Shown piece by piece: positions 1 to 7,941 of a stretch of 28,498 nucleotides of DNA (position 1 is its first letter; each line of letters opens with the position of its first letter). A program made the translations under genes and the position numbers. Origin of the DNA: CAIVPM01 sp049242865 (lineage in GTDB: Bacteria; Bacteroidota; Bacteroidia; Chitinophagales; Chitinophagaceae); the NCBI GenBank assembly GCA_049242865.1, contig JBMLOR010000031.1:1-28498 (forward strand). Reading direction: 5' to 3'. The notes under the pieces are model-generated. The model did not search any database, was not told the DNA's origin, and saw nothing but the letters and a program-made list of their open reading frames with translations.

Positions 1-86
1 CGCATGTCGTAGGCACCGTATTCTTTGTTTCGGCCTTCGAAAATTATATCAAGAACGTCGGCCGTTAGAATTTTATTAATGTCCAT
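1..86 (-). CDS. TonB family energy transducer, N-terminal fragment
   Basis: This is the first 28 codons of a minus-strand gene that runs off the left edge. It starts at an ATG (positions 86-84), 45 bases after the stop of the exbD gene at 132. The readable protein begins MDINKILTADVLDIIFEG and continues RNKEYGAYDMR. This matches the N-terminus of the complete TonB at 2556-3398 (LDILFENKNKDYGAYDLR), a short cytoplasmic segment that precedes the single membrane helix in Bacteroidota TonB proteins. It is the last visible gene of the exbB-exbD-exbD-tonB operon and would carry energy from the ExbB/ExbD motor to outer-membrane receptors. The C-terminal TonB domain lies outside the window, so the family call rests on the N-terminal match and on gene order. 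Confidence 0.85.
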   Translation of the reverse strand, partial: MDINKILTADVLDIIFEGRNKEYGAYDM

Positions 87-131
87 TTTAATTTTTTTTA
101 TAAGATTCTACATCTATTTATTTTCCATAAA

Positions 132-692
132 TTACTTAGCTACGCCTGCAGCTTCTGTAATTTTTACTAGTTGGTCTTCTACTTCAGAAATATCAACAAG
201 TGCATAACGCTTAATTATGCTAATTTGCATTTCGTCTAATATATCTACAACATTTTTATAAGTACTTTCACTGTTAGGTTTAATGATAATCATTAAATCT
301 TTTTCTGGCGTATTTTTTTTCTTATTCATGATTACGCTTCTAATGCCTGTTTCGCTTGTTCCAAAGTTTGAGGCTTTGAATTTTGAGCTGGCGTTAGAAT
401 TGTCTAACATGCCTTCGTAGTAAAATACATTATTGTCTTTACCTAATAAAATGGTTAATACACCACTTTCTTTGGTTTTATTTTGCTCATCTGGCTTATC
501 AGCATCTTTTGGTAAAAATAATTTTAAACCAGTAGGCTGAGCCATAGTAGTTGTAAATATAAAGAACGTGATAAGTAAAAAACCTAAGTCTACCATTGGG
601 GTAAGGTCTACCCTAGTAGAGAGTTTCTTTCCTTTTTTTACGCCTGGCCCTTTCTTATGTCCCCCGCCAGACGAGGTATCCATTTCTGCCAT
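132..692 (-). CDS. exbD: ExbD/TolR family biopolymer transport protein (second of the operon)
   Basis: The protein has 186 residues. It is a single-pass inner-membrane subunit that works with ExbB as the proton-driven motor for TonB. A Lys/Gly-rich cytoplasmic tail (about residues 1-27) leads into the family signature VDLTPMVDLGFLLITFFIF (28-46). Asp35 lies at the position of the protonatable Asp of ExbD/TolR. A periplasmic domain follows, ending with the segment YKNVVDILDEMQISIIKRYAL. The gene starts 26 bases after the stop of the first exbD (719-1381) and is followed after 45 bases by the tonB at the left edge, so it is operonic. It closely resembles the lone ExbD at 7300-7821, including the KKLST-VDLTPMVDLGFLL block, and is more distant from its neighbour at 719-1381. 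Two ExbD types per cluster are usual in Bacteroidota. Confidence 0.93.
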   Translation of the reverse strand: MAEMDTSSGGGHKKGPGVKKGKKLSTRVDLTPMVDLGFLLITFFIFTTTMAQPTGLKLFLPKDADKPDEQNKTKESGVLTILLGKDNNVFYYEGMLDNSNASSKFKASNFGTSETGIRSVIMNKKKNTPEKDLMIIIKPNSESTYKNVVDILDEMQISIIKRYALVDISEVEDQLVKITEAAGVAK

Positions 693-718
693 GATAATCT
701 GTTTTAATTATGATAAAA

Positions 719-1381
719 TTATTCTTCTGTTCTTACACCAGAATATTCCTCTTGTTTACGTTTAACGTATAAGTCTGTACCTTGTGGTGCATTTTCTGGA
801 TTGGTTACCATTTGTAGTTTAAGAATATCGTTCTTTTTAAAAGCATCAATAACTGCTTTAAAAGATGGATATTTACTTAAATTATCGCCTTTTAAAAGAA
901 TGTTCATTTTTGAACCTTCGTAGGCAGATTTTACATAGGTTAACCATTCAACTAACTCATTTGCACCTTTAGTACTATCTACAGGAATACCTGGCAACAA
1001 TTCACCTTTTAATTGCTCTTTTGGTAAGTTTAAAAATTGGTTTAAACTTGCAAAAGAAGCACCAAAAAATTCAGCTGCTTTAAACTTTTTTACATCTATA
1101 TTCAATCCTTTTGCAGCATTGATTGCATTGCCAATAGTTTCTTTCTTGCCTGCATCATCCATTGAAATAAAAACTTTTCCAGTTTTATCAATGGTAACCA
1201 ATACTACATCTTTTTGTGGAGCTTTTTTACTACTTACAGAATTTGGAGTTTCTACAGTAATTGCTTCAGACGGTTTGAACTTTGTTGTTAATATAAAAAA
1301 GCTAAGCAATAAAAACGCTACATCGCACATGGCGGTCATGTCTATATTTGTACTTTTTCTTGCTATCTTAGGACGTCCCAT
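719..1381 (-). CDS. exbD: ExbD/TolR family biopolymer transport protein (first of the operon)
   Basis: The protein has 220 residues, longer than a typical ExbD of about 140. It begins MGRPKIARKSTNIDMTAM, followed by the membrane segment CDVAFLLLSFFILTT (19-33), with Asp20 at the position of the proton-carrying Asp. The periplasmic part is extended (about 35-220). It includes a middle segment, about 90-145, that the other two ExbD proteins of this window lack, and a C-terminal charged tail ending VRTEE. The gene lies 63 bases downstream of exbB and 26 bases upstream of the second exbD, all on the minus strand, so one transcript is likely. It divides labour with the second ExbD in a way that cannot be read from sequence. 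The family call is secure; the specific role of this long subtype is not. Confidence 0.93.
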   Translation of the reverse strand: MGRPKIARKSTNIDMTAMCDVAFLLLSFFILTTKFKPSEAITVETPNSVSSKKAPQKDVVLVTIDKTGKVFISMDDAGKKETIGNAINAAKGLNIDVKKFKAAEFFGASFASLNQFLNLPKEQLKGELLPGIPVDSTKGANELVEWLTYVKSAYEGSKMNILLKGDNLSKYPSFKAVIDAFKKNDILKLQMVTNPENAPQGTDLYVKRKQEEYSGVRTEE

Positions 1382-1444
1382 TGTAGTATTAATTTAATAG
1401 TTTCACTAATTATGATTCAAAACTTTTCATTTTTCCACAAACTA

Positions 1445-2323
1445 CTATTTGTAGTTTGCAGCAAAACTTTGAGTTAATGTGAAACCACTTTCATCAATAC
1501 CAAATGTGATACCATCGATTTTAGTAGTGAACATGTTATAGAAAATGATAGCAAGTGCAGATGTACCAATACCCAAAGCAGTGTTGTACAATGCCTCAGA
1601 AATACCTTTTGATAATTCTTCAGCAGCACCACCACCACCGCCACCAGAACCTAAAGCAGAGAAAGATTTAATCATACCTAATACCGTACCTAATAAACCT
1701 AATAAAGTTGCAACTGATGCAATTGTAGATAAGAATACCAAGTTTTTCTCTAGCATAGGTAATTCTAATGCTGTTGCTTCTTCGATTTCTTTTTGAATGT
1801 TTAATACTTTTTGCTCAGTAGCAAGCTCGTTGTTTGTAATCATTTCTTTGTACTTGCGTAAACCAGCTTTCATTACGTTACCTACGCTTCCTTTTTGTTT
1901 ATCGCATTCAGCTAAAGCTTTATCTACTTCTTTATTAGCTAAATTGTATTGTACTTTTCTGATAAACTCAGCAATGTTGCCTGCACCTGCAGCTTTTTTA
2001 ACACTTAAAAAACGCTCAATAACAAAAGTAATTACAGTTAAAAAACAACCAATTAATAAAGGTACAATGATACCACCCTCGTACATCATAGCTAATCCTT
2101 TTGGAACTAAACCTCCATCTTGAGGATCTTTGTGGCTAGGCCAAAAGCCACCAGTAACATCTGGTGCTTTAAAATTTGAATTAGCACCTAATAAAAAACG
2201 CCAAATAATATAGCCAGTAATAATACAAGCTAATGGAGCAATCCAAGAAATAGCATTACTGCTTTTGTGTGGTTGAACAGATGTTGTAGCTTTTGGTGCT
2301 ACGGTTGGTTTAATGTCAGCCAT
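1445..2323 (-). CDS. exbB: MotA/TolQ/ExbB proton channel family protein
   Basis: The protein has 292 residues. It forms the multi-pass ring of the ExbB-ExbD motor that converts the proton gradient into TonB movement. Visible hydrophobic segments are about 28-46, 85-104, 196-222 and 245-263. The first is an extra N-terminal helix compared with E. coli ExbB and is common in this phylum. The cytoplasmic part between helices 2 and 3 (105-195) carries the charged stretch with IQKEIEEATALELPMLEKNL. The family core is LSTIASVATLLGLLGTVLGM (198-217), followed by GISEALYNTALGI (240-252). A run of six glycines (227-232) sits between these, in the loop joining helices 3 and 4. This is the first gene of the operon exbB-exbD-exbD-tonB. 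The 230 bases upstream hold the terminator of the preceding tonB; no convincing promoter was recognised there. Confidence 0.93.
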   Translation of the reverse strand: MADIKPTVAPKATTSVQPHKSSNAISWIAPLACIITGYIIWRFLLGANSNFKAPDVTGGFWPSHKDPQDGGLVPKGLAMMYEGGIIVPLLIGCFLTVITFVIERFLSVKKAAGAGNIAEFIRKVQYNLANKEVDKALAECDKQKGSVGNVMKAGLRKYKEMITNNELATEQKVLNIQKEIEEATALELPMLEKNLVFLSTIASVATLLGLLGTVLGMIKSFSALGSGGGGGGAAEELSKGISEALYNTALGIGTSALAIIFYNMFTTKIDGITFGIDESGFTLTQSFAANYK

Positions 2324-2504
2324 GTTTAAATTGTTTTTGATTTAAAAAATGTTGTTAAAAATTTTTTTCAGATGGCAATTGTAGTGAAATTTAATGGATT
2401 GAAACAAAAGTTTATCTAAAAATTTTTTTTTGTTAACATAGGATGCAAAATGTTTTACCCGAAAACGTTTGATATTACAATTAGTGAAACAAAATTAAAA
2501 ACCA

Positions 2505-2529
2505 AAGGATTGCTTTTTATGCAACCCTT
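2505..2529 (-). terminator. Hairpin terminator behind tonB
   Basis: On the minus strand, AAGGGTTGC and GCAATCCTT pair over nine positions (one G-U) around a seven-base loop. A T-rich run (TTGGTTTTTAATTTTG) follows. It sits about 26 bases after the tonB stop codon, so it probably ends that transcript and separates it from exbB. The shape of a stem plus T-run is seen directly; function is inferred. Confidence 0.65.
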
Positions 2530-2555
2530 ATGTTTTTTCATGAACTGTTTATAAT

Positions 2556-3398
2556 TTAATCATTTAAATTGGCAAATGTTATTGGTAATTTAAAATACAC
2601 ATCAACAGGTTTGCCAGATTGTATTCCAGGTTTCCAATGAGGCATTTTTTTTATAACACGTTTTACTTCTTCATCTAAATCATCTCGGCCACTTTGTACA
2701 ATTTCAATTTGTTCTATTGATCCTGATTTGTCTACTACAAACTTTGCAATTACAACAATTTTGGTTCCTTCATCAATATCATCTGGTTGTTTTAAATTAC
2801 GAATCATAAAAGATTTTAAAGCTTCTAATCCACCTGGATATTCTGGTTGTTCTGAAGGGTTGTAAATTGGAGCATCTTCAATAGTATCGTCAGTTTCATT
2901 GCCTTCTTTTTTATTGGGATTATTACCGCTTCCTGGTCTATTTTCTGGCCCAGCTATAACACCAATAATATTTTCTGTTGCTGGCCCATTTGGATTGTTT
3001 TTGTTTCCTTGTAGAGAAGTATCAATAGCTTCAATTGGAGGAACATCGGTAGGAATGTCATTAGGAACAATTTTTGGTACATTATAAGCTACCTCTGCCA
3101 TTGGCTTTGTTGCAGCTTGCTTTGTTTTGGGCTTTGGTTTTTCAAGTTCTTTTGTCTTAGTATCTGCATCACTCAGCACAAAATCAATTACATTTCCAAA
3201 GTTTACAATAGTTTTTTTCTTTGGTGTTTTCCAGCTTTGTGTTCCAACAAATACAGCTATGCAACCTAACATAATTCCAAATGATTTTAGTAATCTTTTT
3301 GGGTATGTTTTTCTTAGGTCATAAGCTCCATAGTCTTTGTTTTTGTTTTCAAACAAAATATCTAAGTAATCGCTTTTTAAAATGTTCTCTGGTTTCAT
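2556..3398 (-). CDS. tonB: TonB family energy transducer
   Basis: The protein has 280 residues. It is anchored in the inner membrane and spans the periplasm to energise outer-membrane receptors, using the ExbB/ExbD motor. Domain order is a cytoplasmic N-terminus with LDILFENKNKDYGAYDLR (12-29), a single helix (about 36-54), a charged Lys/Pro-rich and Asn/Gly-rich periplasmic linker (57-183), and a TonB C-terminal domain (185-277). That domain has YPGG at 187-190, KIVVIAKFVVDKSGSI and the closing MPHWKPGIQSGKPVDV. The gene is followed by a hairpin terminator and lies directly before the exbB operon, which carries its own tonB, so two TonB proteins are encoded here. A perfect 16-bp palindrome lies about 30 bases upstream of the start and may be an operator. 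The gap of 84 bases to the HAD gene suggests a separate promoter. Confidence 0.92.
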   Translation of the reverse strand: MKPENILKSDYLDILFENKNKDYGAYDLRKTYPKRLLKSFGIMLGCIAVFVGTQSWKTPKKKTIVNFGNVIDFVLSDADTKTKELEKPKPKTKQAATKPMAEVAYNVPKIVPNDIPTDVPPIEAIDTSLQGNKNNPNGPATENIIGVIAGPENRPGSGNNPNKKEGNETDDTIEDAPIYNPSEQPEYPGGLEALKSFMIRNLKQPDDIDEGTKIVVIAKFVVDKSGSIEQIEIVQSGRDDLDEEVKRVIKKMPHWKPGIQSGKPVDVYFKLPITFANLND

Positions 3399-3427
3399 TT
3401 TTTTTAAATTTAAAGATGATGAAATAG

Positions 3428-3443
3428 AGAACTGGCCAGTTCT
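3428..3443. promoter_or_regulatory. Perfect 16-bp palindrome upstream of tonB
   Basis: AGAACTGGCCAGTTCT is self-complementary over all 16 bases with no spacer, in an otherwise AT-rich 84-base gap between the HAD gene and tonB. It is half G+C, unlike its surroundings. Its centre is about 37 bases upstream of the tonB start codon, where a dimeric transcription factor could act. CTGGCAG follows immediately, giving a further partial CTGG copy. No regulator family is recognised, and a role as operator is inference. Confidence 0.45.
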
Positions 3444-3482
3444 GGCAGTAAGATGTTTGTGCTAAAAAAATTCCATAAAAAA

Positions 3483-4178
3483 CTAAAAAATTTCTTCTAA
3501 TTCTTTTAAATGAAAGATGGTGTAATTTGCATCTTGAGATACTTCATTGTTGAGATGATTCACATAAATACTATCTAGCCCAGCATTTTTTGCACCAATA
3601 ATATCTGCATCTAAATTGTCGCCAATCATAATGCTTTGCATAGTTGTAGTATTTGCTAGTTGCAATGCATAATCAAAAATTTCTTTTTTTGGCTTTAAGC
3701 TATTACTTGCTTCTGATGTAACAACATGGGTGAAGTAATTGCTAAGGTTACTATTTTTTAATTTATTGTGTTGAACATTTTCAAAACCATTTGTAATAAG
3801 GTGTAGGCTGTAACCTTTTGCTTGTAGGTGTTCTAGTATTTCAATAGTGTATTGAAATAAGTTTGTTTTTGTTGGAAGAATTTCTAAAAATTGAGCAGAT
3901 AATGCTTTTGATAATGGCTCATTAGCAATTTTAAAATCGAGTAAAGCTAACCAAATTCTTTTCCATCTTAATTCTTCTTGTTTTATAAAACCTTTGGTAT
4001 ATCTATCCCATAATTTGTGATTATGAATGCTATATTGTTTTGCAAATATTTCAAAATCGTGAACACCAATTTCATTTAATTTATTATTCTCATAAATTTC
4101 TTTTAAAGTTTCATTTGCATTTGTTTCAAAGTCCCAAAGTGTATGATCAAGATCAAAAAAAAGATGTTTGTATTTCAT
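3483..4178 (-). CDS. HAD-superfamily hydrolase, YjjG-like nucleotidase/phosphatase
   Basis: The protein has 231 residues. The four HAD motifs are visible: motif I FFDLDHT (7-13) with nucleophile Asp9 and acid/base Asp11, motif II LITNG with Thr129, motif III at LKPKKE (161-166), and motif IV IGDNLDAD (185-192). The cap lies between motifs I and II, about residues 15-110, as in subfamily I. The opening KHLFFDLDHTLWDFETNA is characteristic of the YjjG family, whose members dephosphorylate nucleoside monophosphates, including non-canonical pyrimidine ones, in the cytoplasm. That substrate is inferred from family likeness only. The start codon lies three bases after the stop of the RND permease gene, so the two are almost certainly cotranscribed although no functional link between them is obvious. 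Confidence 0.85.
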   Translation of the reverse strand: MKYKHLFFDLDHTLWDFETNANETLKEIYENNKLNEIGVHDFEIFAKQYSIHNHKLWDRYTKGFIKQEELRWKRIWLALLDFKIANEPLSKALSAQFLEILPTKTNLFQYTIEILEHLQAKGYSLHLITNGFENVQHNKLKNSNLSNYFTHVVTSEASNSLKPKKEIFDYALQLANTTTMQSIMIGDNLDADIIGAKNAGLDSIYVNHLNNEVSQDANYTIFHLKELEEIF

Positions 4179-4181
4179 AGG

Positions 4182-7100
4182 TTAACTAGCTTTTGGTGTA
4201 TGTTTTTTTGCAATAAAAATATAAATTGCAGGTATTACAAATAAGGTTAGTAATAATGAAAATAATAATCCTCCAACAACTACAATTCCTAATGGAACTC
4301 TACTAGTTGCAGCAGCACCAATACTTAGTGCAATAGGCAAAGCACCAAGGGCTGTAGCAAGGCTGGTCATTAAAATAGGTCTTAATCTTTGTGTTGCAGC
4401 TACGAGAGCGGCTTGTTGTTTTGATAAACCTTCTTCTTGTTTTTTATTGGCAAATTCAACAATCAAAATTCCATTTTTAGTTACTAACCCTATTAGCATA
4501 ATCATGCCAATTTGCGAAAAGATGTTAATGGTACAATCAAACCAATACAAGCTCAGTAAAGCTCCTGCTAGTGCTAAAGGTACAGTTAGCATTATTGTAA
4601 AAGGATCTTTAAAACTTTCGAACTGTGCAGCTAAAACTAAATAAATTAATATGAGTGCCAAACCAAATGCAAATGAAATATTGCTGCTACTTTCAACATA
4701 GTCTCTACTTGGGCCACTAAGTGCAGTTTGAAAAGTATTATCTAACAATTTATCAGCAATTTTTTGCATGGCATCAACGCCATCGCCAATGGTTTTACCT
4801 TCTGCTAAGCTGGCACTTATTGTTGCACTTTTAAAACGATTGTAATGGTATAAAGAAGGTGGATTACTGTTTTCTTCTAATTTTACCACACTTGATAGCG
4901 ATATGTTTTCGCCTCTATTATTGCGAACATAAAGTTTTGAAATATCTGTAGGTGCTTGTCTATCTTCATAAGCCACTTGGCTTATTACTTGATACTGTTT
5001 GCCATTCATAATAAAGTAGGCTAACCTGCGGCCACTAAAAGCACTTTGAACTACATCTGCTACATCGCTAATATTTAAACCTAAATCTCTTGCTTTTAAC
5101 CTATCAATTGTTAGTTCAATTTCGGGTTTATTAAATTTAAGATTTACGTCAACATTTTGAAAAGTTTTATCTTTTCTTGCTTCTTCTAAAAACTTGGGTA
5201 TTACATTTTTGATTTTTTCAAAGTCGAAATTTTGTAATATAAACTGAACTGGTAATGAGCCTCTACTTCCTAAACCTACACTAATGGTTTGCTCTTCAAC
5301 AGGAAATATTCTTACATCATTAAAACGAGATAGCTTTTTAGATAATTCTTTTGCTAATTCGCTTTGGGTTTTTTTTCGTTGTTCTGGTGAAACTAATCTA
5401 AAGCCAGCAAATCCAGTATTTACGCCACTTCCGCCAAAGCCAGGTATAGCTGCAAATACAAACTTTTTTTCTGGAACACTGTCATTTAAATAATCTACAA
5501 TTTTTGTACCCACATTTACCATGTAGCCATAACTAGCACCTTCTGGTCCGGTGATTTGAAAACGAATTCTACTTTTATCTTCTAATGGGGCAAGTTCACT
5601 TTGTAAGTTTTTATAAGCAAAAACAGCTGCTCCTAAACAAGCAATAATAATAATCCATGCCATCCATTTTATTTTCAAAAATTTCGATAGTAAATAGTGA
5701 TAGCCGTTTTCCAAGCCTTCAAAAAAAGGTTCAGTTTTATTGTACAACCAACCATGATTGCTACTACGATGGAGCACTACATTTAAAACTGGAGTTATGG
5801 TAAGAGACACAAAAGCACTTATTAGTACTGCTGCTGCTACTACAATGCCAAATTCTCTGAATAAGCTGCCCACAAAACCTTCTAAAAAAATCACTGGCAT
5901 AAATACAACGGTAAGCGTAAGTGAGGTGCTGATTACTGCAAAGAAAATTTCTTTACTACCTTCTAAAGCTGCCTTATGTATAGGCAAGCCCTCTTCTAAT
6001 TTTCTAAAGATATTTTCAGTAACTACAATACCATCATCCACAACTAATCCTGTGGCTAGCACAATACCTAGCAGTGTAAGTACATTAATACTAAAGCCAG
6101 CCAAATACATTATAAAAAATGTTGCAATTAAGGCTATTGGTATGTCAATTAATGGACGAATCGCAATAAGAATATTTCTGAAGAAAAAGAAAATAACCAA
6201 TACCACTAAACCAAATGCAATGAGTAAAGTTTCTCCAACCTCTTTAATACTGTTTCTTACGTTTTGAGTAACATCGATTAGGGTTGTAATTTCAAAGTCA
6301 CCCTTTTCTGATTTTTTAATTTCTTCAATTCTTTTATTAAACTCATCTGCTATTTTTATGTAATTAGCTCCGGGTTGTGGAATTACTTGCAAACCTATAG
6401 CTGGCACACCGTTAAGTCGCCAACTAAACTCTTCGTTTTCGGGGCCAATTTCAATTTTTGCAACGTCTTTTAATCTAATTAAACTATTAGCATCTTGCTT
6501 AATTATTACATCTTCAAAATCTTGCTCTTTGGTTAGCTTTCCAATGGCACGAATGGTAAGTTCAGTTTTCTCACCATAAATTTTACCGCTAGGTATTTCT
6601 ACATTTTCTTTATTAAGTGCGTTTCGAATGTCACTAAAAGCAACATTGTATTGGTTTAGTTTGTTGGGATTTATCCAAATACGCATGCTTGGACGCTTTT
6701 GTCCAATAATATTTATACTACTTACTTCTGGTATGGTTTGTAACTTTTCTTGCAATACATTTTCGGCATAATCACTAAGTTCTAAAAGACCTTTGCTATG
6801 GCTTTGTAATGCTATAAGAATTATAAAATCACTGTTAGCATCACTTTTTGTAACTACTGGAGCAGCATCAATATCTTGAGGAAGATTACGTACAGCTTGT
6901 CCTACTTTATCTCTTACATCATTAGCTGCAGCTTCTAAATTTTCGCCAACATTAAACTCCACTGTGATATTACTTCTACCTACACTACTACTACTCGAAA
7001 TGGCTTTAATTCCTGGAATCCCATTAATGGCTTTTTCAATTGGCTCGGTAATTTGACTTTCTATTATTTCAGAATTTGCACCTGCATAGCTGGTGCTTAC

Positions 7101-7238
7101 ATTAATAGTTGGTGGGTCAATGGCAGGGTATTCTCTTACTGCTAAAAAATTGTACCCAACTATTCCAAACAAAATAATGGTAAGGTTTAAAACTGTTGCA
7201 AGTACAGGACGTTTGAGTGAAAGTTCTGAAATATTCAT
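4182..7238 (-). CDS. RND-family efflux permease (AcrB-like, HAE1 type)
   Basis: The protein has 1018 residues, close to the roughly 1050 of AcrB. It would be the proton-antiporting inner-membrane pump of a tripartite efflux system. It has the expected layout: an N-terminal helix, a large periplasmic loop (about 35-335), helices 2-6, a second helix near 524-545, another periplasmic loop and the C-terminal helix bundle. Proton-relay residues are present: adjacent Asp401-Asp402 in VVDDGIVVTEN and Lys921 in GLVTKNGILIVEF. The N-terminus ISELSLKRPVLATVL and the block EYPAIDPPTINVSTSYAGA are typical of the family. No membrane-fusion protein or TolC-like gene is adjacent. It is preceded by exbD at 61 bases and followed by a HAD gene at 3 bases. 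The substrate cannot be inferred. Confidence 0.93.
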   Translation of the reverse strand: MNISELSLKRPVLATVLNLTIILFGIVGYNFLAVREYPAIDPPTINVSTSYAGANSEIIESQITEPIEKAINGIPGIKAISSSSSVGRSNITVEFNVGENLEAAANDVRDKVGQAVRNLPQDIDAAPVVTKSDANSDFIILIALQSHSKGLLELSDYAENVLQEKLQTIPEVSSINIIGQKRPSMRIWINPNKLNQYNVAFSDIRNALNKENVEIPSGKIYGEKTELTIRAIGKLTKEQDFEDVIIKQDANSLIRLKDVAKIEIGPENEEFSWRLNGVPAIGLQVIPQPGANYIKIADEFNKRIEEIKKSEKGDFEITTLIDVTQNVRNSIKEVGETLLIAFGLVVLVIFFFFRNILIAIRPLIDIPIALIATFFIMYLAGFSINVLTLLGIVLATGLVVDDGIVVTENIFRKLEEGLPIHKAALEGSKEIFFAVISTSLTLTVVFMPVIFLEGFVGSLFREFGIVVAAAVLISAFVSLTITPVLNVVLHRSSNHGWLYNKTEPFFEGLENGYHYLLSKFLKIKWMAWIIIIACLGAAVFAYKNLQSELAPLEDKSRIRFQITGPEGASYGYMVNVGTKIVDYLNDSVPEKKFVFAAIPGFGGSGVNTGFAGFRLVSPEQRKKTQSELAKELSKKLSRFNDVRIFPVEEQTISVGLGSRGSLPVQFILQNFDFEKIKNVIPKFLEEARKDKTFQNVDVNLKFNKPEIELTIDRLKARDLGLNISDVADVVQSAFSGRRLAYFIMNGKQYQVISQVAYEDRQAPTDISKLYVRNNRGENISLSSVVKLEENSNPPSLYHYNRFKSATISASLAEGKTIGDGVDAMQKIADKLLDNTFQTALSGPSRDYVESSSNISFAFGLALILIYLVLAAQFESFKDPFTIMLTVPLALAGALLSLYWFDCTINIFSQIGMIMLIGLVTKNGILIVEFANKKQEEGLSKQQAALVAATQRLRPILMTSLATALGALPIALSIGAAATSRVPLGIVVVGGLLFSLLLTLFVIPAIYIFIAKKHTPKAS

Positions 7239-7271
7239 GGATGAGGCTATAGAAATCTAAGCCACAAATCT

Positions 7272-7291
7272 AATTGTAGTTTGTTACAATT
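7272..7291. repeat. Inverted repeat between exbD and the RND gene
   Basis: AATTGTA and TACAATT form a perfect 7-bp inverted repeat around a six-base loop, about ten bases after the stop of the exbD gene and 34 bases before the RND start. No T-run follows on the minus strand, so it does not look like a full terminator. It could be a weak hairpin or a protein site. The adjacent CAAATCTA (7265-7272) reads TAGATTTG on the minus strand and fits the phylum's -7 promoter box, but the nearest TTG lies at too short a distance (14 bases). Confidence 0.3.
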
Positions 7292-7299
7292 TTGTTTTT

Positions 7300-7821
7300 T
7301 TATAGGGTATTCATTATTTTTTGTTCTTCTTTAGTACTTTCTGTAAGTACATAATGTTTAATGTTATTTATCTGAACTTCATCTAGTATGTCAATAATGT
7401 TTTTGTAATTACAATCATTTAAAGGTTTTATCATTAAAATCAATGCATCTTTATGGCCATACTTTGCAGCTACTTGTTGTTGTTTTTTTAAAATTACATT
7501 TCTAATTCCATTCGATGAAAAATTTGTAACTGCAGTATTTAAAACATTGTTTCCAAAATAATAGTACACCTTGTTATCACTGGCTAGTAAAACTTGCAGC
7601 ACTTTTGATTCAGGAATGTTTGTAGGATGAGCATCAGTTTTGTTGCTTGGCATGATAAGATTGGCAACTTTTGGTTTGTGAATAATAGTAGTGAAAATAA
7701 AAAAAGTGATGAGTAAAAACCCTAAATCAACCATTGGAGTAAGATCAACCTTTGTAGATAGTTTTTTGCATTTACGAACCCCATGTTGTTTGATGGTTTG
7801 TGTGGTTTGAATTTCGGCCAT
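7300..7821 (-). CDS. ExbD/TolR family protein, lone paralog
   Basis: The protein has 173 residues and the full ExbD layout. It has a basic cytoplasmic start, then KKLSTKVDLTPMVDLGFL with membrane segment about 30-47 (Asp32 at the proton-carrying position), then a periplasmic domain ending YKNIIDILDEVQINNIKHYVL. It is a clear paralog of the ExbD at 132-692: the membrane block and the IDILDE block match nearly residue for residue. The N-terminal Gly-rich tail and linker differ. No exbB or tonB is next to it; instead an RND permease gene follows on the same strand after 61 bases. It may pair with the ExbB encoded at 1445-2323 or with one elsewhere. The upstream gap of 120 bases has no recognisable minus-strand promoter. 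Confidence 0.9.
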   Translation of the reverse strand: MAEIQTTQTIKQHGVRKCKKLSTKVDLTPMVDLGFLLITFFIFTTIIHKPKVANLIMPSNKTDAHPTNIPESKVLQVLLASDNKVYYYFGNNVLNTAVTNFSSNGIRNVILKKQQQVAAKYGHKDALILMIKPLNDCNYKNIIDILDEVQINNIKHYVLTESTKEEQKIMNTL

Positions 7822-7928
7822 AGTTTAATTTTTCTATTAGATAGTTAGTAGCTTTAAATTCCATATTTAATTTTAAATAAAATTCATTTTTACTTTTAAC
7901 ATTCACAACCTAATCTTATAGTATTCTA

Positions 7929-7936
7929 TAGTTTTG
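7929..7936 (+). promoter_or_regulatory. TAnnTTTG -7 box touching a start codon
   Basis: TAGTTTTG fits the Bacteroidota -7 consensus TAnnTTTG exactly and is followed by CAGCC and then the ATG at 7942. Because transcription in this phylum normally starts a few bases after the box, the message would begin at or next to the start codon and be leaderless or nearly so. No TTG element is visible at the expected -33 position. Confidence 0.5.
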
Positions 7937-7941
7937 CAGCC

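Noticed and set aside
1621..1660. CCACCACCACCGCCACC repeat as a possible microsatellite or mobile trace
   Set aside because: It is the reverse complement of the six-glycine run in ExbB, in frame, in a loop where flexible residues are plausible.
2490..2497. CAAAATTA (TAATTTTG on the minus strand) as the exbB promoter box
   Set aside because: It lies in the T-run of the tonB terminator, its nearest TTG is 24 bases away, and it is about 170 bases from the exbB start. It is possible but not supported enough to list.
5758..6267. 169-codon open frame on the plus strand inside the RND gene
   Set aside because: It is fully antisense to the strongly supported RND permease, its composition (Thr/Ser/Lys/Ile rich) is what antisense of membrane-protein codons gives, and no family is recognisable.
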